Assembly (NCBI GenBank): GCA_038503035.1
Contig: JAVSML010021635.1
Location: 364,983 to 428,982, forward strand
Direction: 5' to 3'
Length of the DNA stretch: 64,000 bases
Source of the DNA: Crocodylus rhombifer
Lineage: Eukaryota; Chordata; Crocodylia; Crocodylidae
Each line of letters begins with the position of its first letter. Position 1 is the stretch's first letter. The notes beneath the pieces were generated by a model, which did no database searches, was not told the origin of the DNA, and was given only the letters and a program-made list of their open reading frames with translations. Made by a program: the position numbers and the translations under genes. This document shows, in pieces, positions 17,446 through 28,878 of the stretch.

Positions 17446-17560
17446 CAGTCCCCAAACTTTGGGTTGCAATCCCATACAGGCTCACAAACCCCACAGAAAT
17501 TCAGTTACAGTAGTTAGGCTTCAACCAGGAGTGGGGTCAGCACATAAAAACAGAGGGAAG
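17446..17560 (+). mobile_element. hAT-like element, truncated (cagtccccaaact family)
   Basis: It starts cagtccccaaactttggg and contains ggctcacaaaccccacag and gtggggtcag. These match, in order, the longer copy at 43049-43464 (cagtggtccccaaact, cttgtaaacccacagggg, gtggggtcata). The middle is deleted relative to that copy. Confidence 0.6.
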
Positions 17561-17569
17561 CCTCTATGC

Positions 17570-17755
17570 CAGGGGTGGGCAAAATGTGGCCCATGGGCTC
17601 GATGTGACCCACCAGGCCATTCTATCTGGCCTGCAGGGCCCCTAAAAAATTTAGAAAATTATTACTCATCTGCCCCCGGCTGCCCGTCATGCGGCCCCGA
17701 TGGCTTGCCAAAACTCAGTAAGAGGCCCTCTGCCCAGAATAACTGCCCATCTCTG
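17570..17755. mobile_element. hAT-like non-autonomous element (caggggtgggcaaa family)
   Basis: The left end caggggtgggcaaaatgtgg and right end aactgcccatctctg form imperfect terminal inverted repeats. Flanks ctctatgc (17562-17569) and ctccatac (17756-17763) match at 6 of 8, with transition differences only. At 186 bp it is a short deletion derivative. A relative with the same left end is at 59376. Confidence 0.75.
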
Positions 17756-18138
17756 CTCCATACAGTCCCAGCACACACCACACCCCATTATAAAGAAGTA
17801 TGTAATTTCACACAAAGGACCCACTTCATTCATAATACTCTTATAGGTCACCATGAACAACAAACTCAGAGGCAAACCAATACAACACAGATATCCTCTT
17901 TCAAACATTTGGCCAATCACAAAAAGTAGTTGTCACAGTAACATTGGTGGCATGCACCTGAGCCTTACACTGACCCCACATGGATAGCAAAAGAGTAAAA
18001 ATAACCTTGAGGCACCTAAGAGATTACTATCCTGATTTGCAATGGGATGAACCTACCATACATCCTAAAATGGAAATTACGGCAACTCATAACTAAAGAT
18101 GTAGAGGGAGGTAACTGAAATGTTTAAAACATCTTTGA

Positions 18139-18860
18139 GATTTCATAGATTTCATAGACATTAGGGCTGGAAGGGACCTCGGGAGATCATCGAGTCCAGC
18201 CCCCTGCCCAAAGGGCAGGAAGTCACCTGGGGTCATAGGATCCCAGCAAGATAAGCATCCAATTTACTCTTGAAGGTGTTCAATGTAGGTGCTTGAACCA
18301 CCTCCGATGGCAGACTGTTCCAGACCTTGCGGACTTGGACAGTAAAGAAATTCTTCCTTATGTCCAGCCTGAAACGGTCTTGCAGGAGTTTGTGACCGTT
18401 CGACCTCGTCATCCCTTGGGGCGCTCTGGTGAACAGACGTTCCCCCAGATCCTGGTGGTCACCCCTGATAAACTTGTAGGTGGCCATCAGATCACCCCTG
18501 AGCCTACGCTTTTCCAGGCTAAAGAGTCCCATGGCTCTCAGCCTGTCATCGTAAGATCTGTTTTCCTGACCTCTGATCATGCGCGTGGCTCTCCTCTGGA
18601 CTCTCTCAAGCTTCTCCACATCCTTTTTGAATTGTGGAGCCCAAAACTGGACGCAGTACTCCAGCTGCAGCCTCACCAAGGCCGAGTACAAGGGGAGAAT
18701 GACGTCCCGGGATTTGCTCGAGAAGCATCTATGGATGCAAGCCAGCGTTTTGATCGCTTTACTAGCCACAGCATCGCATTGCAGGCTCATGTTCATCTTG
18801 TGGTCAATGATGACCCCCAAGTCTCTTTCTTCTGTAGTGCTATCCAACGTAGCACTTTAG
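18139..18860 (-). mobile_element. CR1 LINE 3' end, young and nearly intact
   Basis: On the minus strand an uninterrupted frame of about 200 codons (18847 down to 18233) runs from TTEERDLGVIIDHKMNMSLQ through [19 protein letters not shown] to AYLAGIL. This is the C-terminal part of CR1 ORF2 after the RT motifs. It is followed by a short 3' UTR and two copies of the terminal unit (read on + as tttcatagatttcatag). The 5' truncation is near 18860. It differs at only about four of roughly 142 shared residues from the copy at 58490-59030, so both belong to a recently active subfamily. Confidence 0.95.
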
Positions 18861-18995
18861 ATGACCACCTGTATAAACTAACATGACTTTTGAAACATTC
18901 AAAAAGCATCTAAAGTGCTCCAAAACTGAACCTCTTGAAATGAGGAACTATTCTGAAGTGATGTTGTCATGATGTTCCAGAAAATATACAAGAGG

Positions 18996-19080
18996 CAAGG
19001 ATTGTTTATGGGTAATATCTTTTATTCGACCAACTGCGCTAGATCAACAAGCTTTAAGGCACAAGATTCCTCATGCATCC
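18996..19080. repeat. Fragment of an interspersed repeat (ttttattcgaccaact type)
   Basis: The phrases atcttttattcgaccaactg and aacaagctttaaggcacaag recur at 44908-44996 as atcttttactggatcaactg and aacaagctttcagacacaaa. The two are copies of one unclassified family that is common in sauropsid DNA. Confidence 0.5.
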
Positions 19081-19501
19081 TTGCCCATCATACTATTTTG
19101 ACATACTGTATTTACACAGTATGAGATGCCCTGAATACAAGCTGACACCCCCCACACACACAATTTATAAACTTATTCTCATTTTCCAGTTACAGAATCT
19201 AATTTCTGGAGGTTTGCCTTGAATTTGTCCCCCGTCCCACTGCAACAGCCGGGAAAGTAAATCTGCAGGGGGAGGGATCAGGTGGTTACCTTGCTCTTTG
19301 CCCCCTGCAATTTCTTCCTCCTGCAGCCCCTTCCCACCCTCCTGTCAGGGCCTACTCACCCTGAGAACATGGAAGTGAGGTTCATATTTGAAAACACTGA
19401 CTTTGAAATAAACATGCCTGTAGCAAGTAAACTGGCATGTGGGCTAATTTTTGTGGGTACTCATTGGCTTAGTTCATCCACACTTGATGCATTTTACCTT
19501 C

Positions 19502-19521
19502 TTTTTTTTTTTTTTTTTTTT
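19502..19521. repeat. Poly-T tract
   Basis: A run of about 20 T. Confidence 0.8.
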
Positions 19522-19611
19522 AACTGCTGCAAGTTTTTGCCCAGGTATTCAATAAACACACTTTTAAGCAAAACTTTTTACCTACTTTACATATAGTACA
19601 ATCTATGCATG

Positions 19612-20120
19612 ATATTCATAGATTATAAGGCTGGAAGGGCCCTTAGAAGATCATCAGGTCCAAACTCCTGTACCAAGCAGGAAAGATAACGGGCAGTCAG
19701 GTGACCCCAGCAAGGTGACTGTCTAGTCTCCTCTTGAAGATTTCCAGGGTAGGTGATTACACCATCTCTGGAGGGAGCTTATTCCACAGCCTGGACACCC
19801 TGACTGCGAAGAAGTTTTTCCTAATGTTGAGCGTGAACTGGTCTTCCACGAATTTGTGGCCATTACTCCTAGGTTTCCCCTCAGGTGCCCTGGTGAACAG
19901 TTGCTTGCCAAGCTCTTGATGTACTCCCCTAGCATAGAGGAAAGCTGCTGCCAGGTCCCCTCTCAGCCTTCTTTTCTGCGGACTGAAAAGTCCCAGGTCC
20001 CTCAGCCTTTCCTCATATGGCTTGTTATGTAAGACTCTGATCATACAGATGGCTCTTCTTTGGACTCTCTCAAGATTGTCCATGTCCTTGTTAAAGTATG
20101 GTGCGCAGAACTGGACTTAG
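19612..20120 (-). mobile_element. CR1 LINE 3' end
   Basis: The minus strand encodes NLERVQRRAICMIRVLHN and KRRLRGDLAAAF up to LWNKLPPEMV, the same C-terminal region as the copy at 18.2 kb but a different subfamily. Its 3' end reads on + as gattataaggctggaagggc. It is 5'-truncated near 20120. It lies about 750 bp beyond the CR1 at 18.1-18.9 kb, in the same orientation. Confidence 0.9.
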
Positions 20121-21630
20121 TCCAAAGCCAAATGGTTTCATGATTTACCATATAGCTCAGTAGGCTGGGCCCTAGCAGACTCGACAGCATTTCAAGCCAT
20201 AGTAACTCCATAACCTCAGCACTGGGCAGTATGTGTGTGTACTCCCAGAAGGAACCATATACTAATTAATATTCCTTCCCCCTCTCCCCCCCGACCCATT
20301 TCTGGAACTGGGTATTCTTGTCATTAGTTCTGGAAGCCTCCAAAAATTAATATGCAGATGAGGAGCAGGGCAACCTAGTCTAGCTCCAACTCATGGTGGG
20401 GCCACACTAATTCTATGAGACTGGCTGAGAGGAGGCAACAGAGGGTTCCAGGTGAACTGTTTGGGGCCCGGTTTGGTGATGTTTGCCAGATATTTAGGGC
20501 TGATTAAGAAGCAGGAATCATTGGAAATGGGAAAGAAAGGCATAACTCAGCTGCAGGAATAAAAAGGAAGTCAACATGTATTCAGTGTAGTGGCTCACCA
20601 CGACTTGAAAAAAGAATCGGAACTGAAGGGGGACTGAGCACAACAGGTACTACCATATATCTTATTCAGATGGGCAGCACTAACCTATCCTTATGGGAGG
20701 ATCCCTTCAGCATGTTTGCCCCTATGGGCCAAGTTCTTTATAGTCAGTTTCCATTACTGACCACAAGCTTCTTTGGCAGCAGCTTAATGATAGGAAATGT
20801 ATTGAATGAGGTTTCCTTATATGCAAATACAGATGAGGAGCTGTTTCCTCCCCACGTTGATGCGGGGGAGGGAGGTCACCTTGTTTTACATTCAAGTAAA
20901 TGTGATATTTCAGTTCTTGTTAAATTTATACAGAGAGCTTGAAAACTGTGTAGCTGCCAAGTCCTGCTCCCTCATCCAGTCTGCTCCAGAATTCTGGAGC
21001 CCACTGCTACTACTGGTACCAGGTTCTTCTGTTCCTTCTTCTAGAGGGGACTGGGGCTGATCTAGAGGGATGTAGTTGTACCCTCCTCACTTTGGCTGCA
21101 TCACACATGTACAGTGAGTTCTCTGAGCTCACTGGCTTACCAGTGCAGCTCCTGGTTGACGCTGCTGCTTTGGTTTGGCTCTGAAAGCCAGGGGTGAATG
21201 CCACAATTGCTCCCCCTACCTTACTTACCACCCAGTTTGCTGGCAGGGGAAAGGGTGGGGATGGTGGTCATGGCCTTCCCCCCATTGGGTTCTGGAGCCA
21301 AGCCACAGCTGTGGCTCTTGCCAGATGCTGCAGTGATAAACTAGCAAGTTCCTAGAGCTCATTGAACATGCACAACACAGCACCTGTGACAGAGTTAAAG
21401 CTTTTTCTACTAAGTGAGAGTGAAGGTTAAGAGGAATACACTCTATTACTGCTCTATTTGCTCCGCAATCAGCTATTTTTTTCCTTCATTCTACCCTTAT
21501 TTGGGGTACTGGCATGCAAGAAAATACCCTTCAGACGTAGCTGAAGCTTTTCATTTTTATAACATTTCCAAACACATTTCACTTGGAAATGTTTAAAAAG
21601 TACCTCTGTCCAGATACAGACTATCTAGTG

Positions 21631-21851
21631 CACAGTACTTTTCGGTCTGAAGGGGAATGACAACCTGGTCAGATGTGGGTGCATGGGCAGTCACTAGAAC
21701 CCATCTGCAGCCACCAAGACCCACACGTGGCCACCATTCTTTCACACAGCAGCATGGAGAGAGTGCCTGCAGCTCTCTGCTGACAAACATCAGGAGACCC
21801 CCACATCCATAGGCAGGATCTAGCTTGTGTGCTGTAGGTTACTGACTCCTG
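21631..21851. mobile_element. hAT-like non-autonomous element
   Basis: The right end gtaggttactgactcctg is a typical terminus. Flanks atctagtg (21623-21630) and gtctaatg (21852-21859) match at 6 of 8, with both differences transitions. The left terminus (cacagtacttttcgg) is weakly related to the right one. Confidence 0.55.
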
Positions 21852-24189
21852 GTCTAATGACAGAAGACACCTCATGAACTGCCAAGGAATGTTTACTTGA
21901 CTAGAGAAGAGAAGTTAACTAAGAAGCTAGCACAACGTAGTCTCTATTATGCCCCAGTATCTGATATTTCCCTCAATTAGGCTTCATTTTATAGGCTATA
22001 ATTCAACATCTGTAGTAAGTAAATGACACTGAGCTTCTCATATTTTATATTTTAAAAACAGCAAAATCTCCTAGTTGTAATCAGCATTTGGATGAAGAAC
22101 AGTTGCTGAAATTAAACTCATTTAAGACTGATGCTGATAGAAAGGGCAAGTACCTTAAATTTTCCGATATTTCTGTCTATTAACAAGGGCATTTATTCAG
22201 AGGTTGTAAATTTTGTATGCAAATCTGGTGTCCTTCTGAACTTCTCAGTGTGATATAACAATCAGAGCAAAGACATCCTTTTCCATCTCTAATTGTCCTT
22301 AAGACCGCACCCTATTCTTTCAGATTAGGAACATGCCAGGCATGAGATACTGGACAATGGAGCTAATTAGAGTTCTCTGAAATAAAAAATAAGTAATTGT
22401 TTTTCCTCTCCAATCAGTAACTAAAACCACACAATGAAAAGGAGGAGTATAAAAACAGCACACCTATCTAGAGCTACCAGAAAACAAAGGACTCACTGGT
22501 AGGATATAATGGATTTGCAGGATTGGTTGAAAGCTCAAAATAAAGAATTAAGTGTCAGTTAATTACTTTCATAAATTATATTTGTCAGCCTCTACAAAAT
22601 ATTTTTCCCCTTACGGTACTTACTATTCTATAACAAACACAGATTTCCTTCTGTATTTCTATCAGGACTTTTATAACTAAACAGTGCAAACTGAGCTTTA
22701 ATTTACACCATGCAGTTAGATTTTTGCATTGATGACAGTAGTGTACTTTTGGTTAACTGTTAATTTTTGTACAAGTCTTAACCTACTGCGAAAAGCTGCA
22801 ATTTAGACACTGAAAAATAAGACACTTGGGTCATTTAAATAGTATTAGCAATGGTCACATATATATGAACTTAAAGCACATGGTTTAAGATGCTTCCCTG
22901 AATATTTGTGTTCAGCTAATATGAATAAAATCATGGCAACTGTGCATTTAAGTTAAATCACCTTTCAAAATTATGGCATATTAATGGTTTCCAACTTAAA
23001 ATCATGTGTTCATGTGAAATTATAAGAAAATTACAACTTATGTTAAAAATACAGGAAACAAAAAAATCATCTGTTAAAGCTGCTTTCAGTTATTTTATAT
23101 GCAGGCAAAATGATGAAAATCGCACTTGCAGTTATTTAAAGACTTTAACCTGCATATAACATTCTGATTACTGTGAAAAACTATGGATATTCTTTAATAC
23201 ATTAACTCCTAGCAAACTGGAAACTTTTTAATTTTTGAACTTTCATAATTACTATTTTTAAAAGCTGAAACAATTACACATGTAGTGTGCCCTTGGCGGA
23301 AGCTTCTAGTTGTCAGTGTCTGTTATTTGGCAAATGTTATAATTATGTCTATAGTTGTAGCAAAGTAAAGTGATACTTAACCTAAAGACCACTAGTATCT
23401 TAATTGAGACTGTGGTTAAATTAAGGCAGTCATTAGAATTATGCACACATCTGGAATGAAGTTAAGGATTTTTTTTTTTATTTTGATGTAGAAAGGCTTA
23501 TTACAGTCGTGTCTAGACAATAATACTGAAAAGTTTTTGGTCATAAATGGTTAAGGACAATTTTCCTAATCAAATGTGGGCAACAACTCATGTCTTCCTC
23601 ACATCCTTTCATGGGACAGGATACATTGTATGGAGCAACTGTGATTCTTTTTTGATTTCCTACACGATTAACAATAATTTAGCATTATTACAAACCTATG
23701 GAGAAATATATCAACAGTTTAGACTGGCTCTCCCACAGAGACTGCTTATGTTTTTACTCATTAACTTCCTTATAAAAAAGAATCCACCCAAAAAGCAGGT
23801 CCTTTCTTCATATAGTTTATATAAACTGAGCACATGCCTCCCATAAGGTATTTTAGAAAAACCTTTATAGAAGAGAATTAAAGCCATTTTGTATTATGTC
23901 TATGAAAAATATATGAATGTTTAAGTAATGTGTGTTCTAATGGTATGAGAAATACATATGGCTACTCAGAAAACCTCAGAAGAACACATCTAACTGCACT
24001 TATTGTTAATTAACTTGTTTTTGTTCTTTGTATGCTTTCCATACGTGTAATTCCAGTATAGCCAACTCCAAAGCAGTACCCAAGTCACCTGGAGACAGGT
24101 CTCAGAGTACTAGGCAAATAGTAAATGCTGGATGAAGTGCTAGACTAAATGCAGCTTCCATTCTGGAGACTCTCTCAAGGGCACAGTGC

Positions 24190-24568
24190 AGTGCAGAGCT
24201 CTAACTATAAATTTTAAGTGCCTTGGGCAAAGTTTTGGAGGAGAGCAGGGCAGGGGGGCAAGTATGAGCACTCTTTTGTCACATCTGTAGCAGCCTTTTG
24301 CCCCCCTTCCCCCTCTGCACCCTCCCCCAGCCAAAGCAGCCCAGCTAGGGAAACCCTGCACTGCCCAGGAGGAGTCTTGGCCCAACCCCATGAGGGAGGG
24401 AGGAGGCATGGCATAGCCATGTGGGGCTTGAGAATTTGGCAGTAAGGAGGGTGGCAAAATTAGCTGCCATTGCTCCCCCACTGCCAAATTTTCCCACTTG
24501 TGGGGAGCCATGTGGGCTATATGCCATGTCTCCATGGACTAGATTTGGCCAAAGATCGAGAACTCCTG
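24190..24568. mobile_element. hAT-like element, borders uncertain
   Basis: A GC-richer block ends in ggccaaagatcgagaactcctg, whose reverse complement starts caggagttctcg like other termini in the window. A possible left end is cagagctctaactat. No convincing target duplication was found. Confidence 0.4.
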
Positions 24569-24979
24569 CTATATACTATATATTATCAGTGACAATACAG
24601 TTTTTATCAATACCATTCTCAGTGTTCCCAGAAGGTCCAAACAATACATCTACAGGAGTTGGGTGCAGCTACTGCTACTGCCTTCTTCCCATGGCAGTGA
24701 CCACTGTCAAATGCCACTGAAGCTCCCATGTCCATGGTTTAGATCAAATGGCTCTGTGGACTGGATCCGGCATGCAGGCTGCCAACAGCAAGCATAGTGC
24801 TTTTTATCTAGAGCACTAGGTATTACAGATATCACACACAGAGATGTTCGACAGTAAACCCACTGATGTTGCTTTTGCTCTTGTGGAATGAGCTCTGATC
24901 CCTGCCAGTGAGTCAATTTCAGCATATGTTACTCTATGCTTTGACAGAGTCTAAAATGGGCAGTGCAAGTCTTTTCCAG

Positions 24980-25132
24980 CTAGGCTAGAAAAGCTTTCCT
25001 GGTGCAACTAGATCAGGACCAGGCTGCCCCACCTCCTCTGCACAGCCAGATGGGATCCCATTGTGCCCAACTCAGGACCACCAGCCAGAACCGGTCCATA
25101 GATGGACTGGGCAAAAAAGTTGACCACCTCTG
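24980..25132. mobile_element. hAT-like right terminus (cagaggtggtcaac type)
   Basis: The block ends in aaaaaagttgaccacctctg at 25132. Related termini occur at 34486 (left end) and at 45701 (right end). The left border is unknown. Confidence 0.45.
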
Positions 25133-25462
25133 GTATACTACATCAGATGCATGCTGTGCAGGCCAGAAGAAACTCCAGATAACTGTCTCTCCATCACAAT
25201 CTTCATTATCATCTTTATGTAAATCTGAAGTCTTAACTTCCAAAGAGGTTAAGGATAAAAATGATGTCCAGGTTACTGCCAGTCTTTCCAATAACTCAGA
25301 TTGTACTAGTTGGCTTTGCTGAGATCTCAGACTTATATTGCCTCTTATGAGTGGATTCTAGCCTTGGGGACAGTGGAATAGGCTATCTAGGATACAGCTG
25401 CATATGCCAGAATGTCTAACAGGGCCACAGCTGGAAAGTGAGCTAGACATGAAGGGAACACA

Positions 25463-25467
<5 letters not shown>

Positions 25468-25514
<47 letters not shown>

Positions 25515-25524
25515 NNNNNNNNNN

Positions 25525-25571
<47 letters not shown>
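25468..25571. repeat. CA/TG microsatellite containing an assembly gap
   Basis: An AC repeat of over 40 bp on each side flanks ten Ns at 25515-25524. Assemblers often use a fixed number of Ns for gaps of unknown size, so the true length is uncertain. Frames of alternating Cys and Val across it are artefacts. Confidence 0.97.
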
Positions 25572-25573
<2 letters not shown>

Positions 25574-26025
25574 AGGGCAGCGGCATGCTGCACCCACAAA
25601 GAGCAGCAGGGCGAGCACCACCACTCCCTGCCACTCTGCTCCCCTGCCCCGGGTGTCTCTGCAGCCTGGCAGGCACAATCCAGAGCAGCTAGGAAGAGCA
25701 GGGCTGTGCGGAGAAGGTGCTTGCCCCGCGCTGCCTTGGCAACACACCCCCTGCATGTGCCACTGCTTGCAGCACAGAGCTCACAGCCTCTCCATGCAGC
25801 CCCGCTCTTCCCAGCTGCACCGGATCACGCCTGCCATGCTGCAGAGGCACCCGGGACACAGAAGCAGGGCAGAGCAAGGAGCAGTGAGCAGCCACCATTC
25901 CCTGCCACTCTGCTTTCCTCTCCCAGGTGCCTATGCAGCCTGGTGGGCACGATCTGGAGCAGCTAGGAAGATCGTGCCCACTGGGTTGTAGAGAGAGGGG
26001 GAGAGAAGCAGACTGGCCTTGTGAC
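25572..26025. repeat. GC-rich block with direct and inverted internal copies
   Basis: A segment of about 90 bp near 25605-25705 (ccctgccactctgctcccct, gtctctgcagcctggcaggc, gagcagctaggaag) recurs directly at about 25885-25970. It also recurs in inverted form at about 25805-25880 (agctgcaccggatcacgcct, gctgcagaggcacccggg). It abuts the microsatellite and probably belongs to the interior of a DNA transposon. Confidence 0.6.
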
Positions 26026-26470
26026 TCTTTGAGGGGCACAGCCCCATACAGCAGCCCTCACTGAAGCCCTGTGCGCAGGAGGCGCTTCACCATGGCAGTG
26101 CAGGACGAGCACTCCCATGGTGGGGAAAAGATCCCTGAGAAGATCCCCGTGCAGCTCCTCCACTCCCTGCAGCACCTCAGGGAACAGCATGACAGGGAAC
26201 TCACAGGGGCAAGTGGCAGCATGGAGGTTTTCCCCATGGCTCATCCACTTCCTGAAGCAACAGGTCACAGGGGAAGGAAGCTGGGTGGCAGCTGTTCCCT
26301 GTAGGGAGTTCCCTGCAGGGAATTCCCTGCCCTGTTCTCTGAGGCGCTGCAGGGAGCAGTGGAGCTGCACCGGGATCTTCTCGCCTCTTGCCCTGCGCTG
26401 CCCAGGTGAAGTGCCTCCTGTGTATGGGGCTGCAGCAAGGGCAGTGGCATGGGGCTGCGCCCTTCAAAGC
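26026..26470. repeat. Long imperfect hairpin (inverted repeat arms of about 160-180 bp)
   Basis: Arm one, about 26026-26209, contains ctttgaggggcacagcccca, ggaggcgcttcaccatggc, aagatccccgtgcagctc and ctccctgcagcacctcaggg. Arm two, about 26311-26470, contains the reverse complements in the right order: ctctgaggcgctgcagggag, gagctgcaccgggatcttct, ggtgaagtgcctcctgtgta and ggggctgcgcccttcaaag. The loop is about 100 bp. The region is GC-rich and non-coding. It may be the core of a foldback or Tigger-like element. Confidence 0.75.
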
Positions 26471-26860
26471 AGTGGCAGGCCCAGGAGGTGTGTCACCAGG
26501 GCAGGGGTGGGGAAGCAGCTCACAGCAGAGAGATCCCTGTGCAGCCCCACTGTCCCCAGCCACGCTGGGTGAAGGAGGCCCCAGGGGAAGGCAGCAGGGC
26601 AGGAGCCCGAGTCCACAGCCTGTGCCTGCCCCCCTACAGATCTGGGAGGCGTGGGTCTCCCCTGCCTCGGGGAGTATGAGCAGTGGTGGGGAGCTGCCCT
26701 GCCCGAGCCCACAGCAGGGGGCAGAGGGATATGGACGGTCCATAGCCCCGGCAGCTGGGGGTTGAGGGGCACCAGCAAGGCTGTCGTGGGGGGAGTAAGA
26801 GGCAGCAGGGGCACAGCAGCTGTGGGAAGCCTCTGAGTATTTAATTAGTTTTTCATACTG
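26471..26860. other. GC-rich non-coding block
   Basis: This continues the GC-rich transposon-like interior and has no recognisable protein. Overlapping frames in several phases reflect composition and not genes. Confidence 0.4.
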
Positions 26861-26995
26861 TCCCTCACCCACCCGCTTCTCTGAAGTCCTGGAACACATC
26901 CCTATACCTCCTATGTAATTTCTACCTCTAATAACGTTTCTGATAACAAAGTGATGTCACAGAACGCATCTACTTTGTTAAACAAGGTATTACTG
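26861..26995 (-). mobile_element. Tigger-like (TcMar) terminus
   Basis: Read on the minus strand the end is cagtaataccttgtttaac, followed by gatgcgttctgtgacatcac and gttatcagaaacgtt. This is typical of pogo/Tigger-type termini. A TA (26996-26997) follows, as expected for TA target choice, and beyond it lies CR1 sequence, so the element inserted into a CR1. The opposite terminus was not found. Confidence 0.55.
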
Positions 26996-26997
26996 TA

Positions 26998-27886
26998 CTC
27001 TAGATATGGCCTCACTAGTGCTGAATAGAGGGGAATGAACACCTTCCTTGACCTGCTGGCAACATTCCTGTCAATGCAGCCCAGTATGCCATTAGCCTTC
27101 TCAGCAACAAGGGCACACTGTCAACTCACATTTAGCTTATTGTCCACTGTAACCTGCAGGTCATTTTCTGCAGAGCTCCTGCCCAGCCAATCAGCCCCCA
27201 GGCTGTACTGGTGCAAGGGACTGTCCTGTCCTAAGTTCAGGACTTTGCACTTGGTCCGTGTTGAACTTCATGAGATTTCTTTTGGCTCAATCCTCCAATT
27301 TATCTAGGTCACTCTAAATCCGAGTCCTACCCTCCAGCATATCTATTACTCCCCACAGCTTGGCATCATTTGCAAACTTGCTGAGGGTGCACTCTGTGCT
27401 ATCTTCCAGGTCGTTAATGAAGATATTGAACAAAACCGGCCCCAGGCCTGACCCCTGGGGCAATCCACTTGTTATTGGCTGTCAACTAGACATCGAGCCA
27501 CTGATAACTACCCTCTGAGCCTGATGATCCAGCCAGTTTTTTATCCATCTTGCAGTCCATTCATCTAGCCCTTACTTCCTTAGCTTGCCTGGGAGAATGT
27601 TGTGAGAGACCATATCAAAAGCCTCTCTAAAATCAATGTATACCACACCCACTGGACTCCCCGCATCTACAGAGGCATTCATGTCATCACAGAAGGCAAT
27701 TAGGTTGGTCAGGCATGACTTGCTCCTAGTGAATCCATGCTGTCTGTTCCTAATCACCTTCTTCTGCAAGTGCTTAGAAATGGATTCCTTTAGGATTGGC
27801 TCTGTGATTTTTCCAGGGACTGAAGTGAGGCTGACTGGTCTGTAGTTCCCTGGATCCTCCTTTTTCCCTTTCTTAAATATAGGCAT
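26998..27886 (-). mobile_element. CR1 LINE reverse-transcriptase region
   Basis: The minus strand encodes RT fingers (GNYRPVSLTSVPGKITE), then HGFTRSKSCLTNLIAF, and motif A as YIDFREAFDMVSH (about 27604-27645). After that the sequence corresponds to the palm and thumb in a decayed frame down to about 27000. It is bounded on the low side by the Tigger-like end and on the high side by the insertion beginning at 27887. The upstream part of the same element resumes at about 28252. Confidence 0.9.
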
Positions 27887-28250
27887 TAGGGCTGTGTAAC
27901 GCTTTGGTCACTGAGGAAATTCGTCCCAATTTGGTAGCCAAATCTGAATTGAATAAGGAGACCCATTAATCTCTCTAAACTGAATTGGAAGCCTCCGATT
28001 AGACTCAGAGAGATTTGATGATTTGGCCATAGACACAGCTTTATGCATTTTCTACATACCGCAAGGGACCAGGCGGCAAATGGAGTGTCCCACGGAAGCA
28101 CCAGGGGGGTTCCCCGCGCACTTGGCGGTGGACCCAGAAGTGGACAGAAGTACTGCTGGTACTCCAAGACCACCACAGAAAGTGCAGCCCCCTCCCCACC
28201 TCCCGTGGGACACTCCATCCACCACTGTTGGCTGCTCACCTCCTCCCCAA
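27887..28250. mobile_element. Transposon remnant interrupting the CR1 (tagggctgtg family)
   Basis: The left end tagggctgtgtaacgctttg resembles the reverse complement of the right end of the element at 57041-57915 (taggctatgcgaagc). Both contain motifs such as gacccattaa/aatgggtctcc and aaattc/gattc. A short inverted pair, ggagtgtcccacgg (28083-28096) and ccgtgggacactcc (28204-28217), lies in the right half. The expected second copy of the 8-bp flank ataggcat is absent, and a few hundred bases of CR1 are missing, so a deletion accompanied or followed insertion. Confidence 0.5.
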
Positions 28251-28251
28251 A

Positions 28252-28625
28252 CTGTGCTGCCCAGTGCAGTAGTCTCAGAGATGACCTTCCCTGTGAGGAT
28301 TGAAATGAAAAAGGCATTGAGCACATCAACCTTTTCTGCATCCTGTCACAAAGTTGCCTCCCCATTCAGTAAGGGACCCACACCTTCCCTGTTCCTCTTG
28401 CTACCAACATACTTGTAGAAACCTTTCTTGTTACCCTTCACATTCCTTGCTAGCTGCAACTCCAGTTGTGCTTTAGCCTTCCTGACTTCATCCCTGCATG
28501 CCCAAGTAATGCTCTTATATCCCTCCCCAGTTACTTGTCCAAGTTTCCACTTATAAGCTTCCTTTTTATGATTTAGTTTACTGAAAAGTTCCCTGCTAAG
28601 TGAAGCTGGTCTTGTGCCATACTCG
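28252..28625 (-). mobile_element. CR1 LINE, linker region upstream of RT
   Basis: On the minus strand the decayed frame gives KKGFYKYVGSKRN, EGVGPLLNGEATL and DVLNAFFISILTGK. This is the CR1 stretch between endonuclease and RT. The orientation and order show that it is the continuation of the element at 26998-27886. Confidence 0.85.
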
Positions 28626-28878
28626 CTCGGTGAAAGTATTTTCCAAGCAGAATCTCAAGTCTAAGACGAGGCACTTGAGTCTAAAAAATGTTGACAACTC
28701 ATAGCCTAATCTTTTAATTCTAAAATGTTACAGTTTTTTTTATGGTAACTTAAGTTTTCTAAATGTATTCATCACATAAATATATCCTTACCCACATGCA
28801 TTAATTGCATATGAAGCCTCATAAATTAAGATGAGAGTAGCAGGCAACTGTTGATCCTTCTGGATCATGGTGTATGCA

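Larger units (their letters stand above)
20121..25467. other. Intronic sequence with a few hAT-like pieces
   Basis: No exon is supported. GC-richer stretches at about 20940-21350 and 24190-25130 look like transposon interiors and are listed where they can be bounded. From 21900 to 24150 the sequence is A+T-rich and unrecognised. Confidence 0.5.

Noticed and set aside
25387..25756. Frames with long Val-Cys repeats
   Set aside because: They are translations of the CA microsatellite and its N gap.
26117..26899. Long frames (151 and 232 codons) on both strands
   Set aside because: They lie in the GC-rich hairpin block and its flank; composition explains them and no protein family is recognised.
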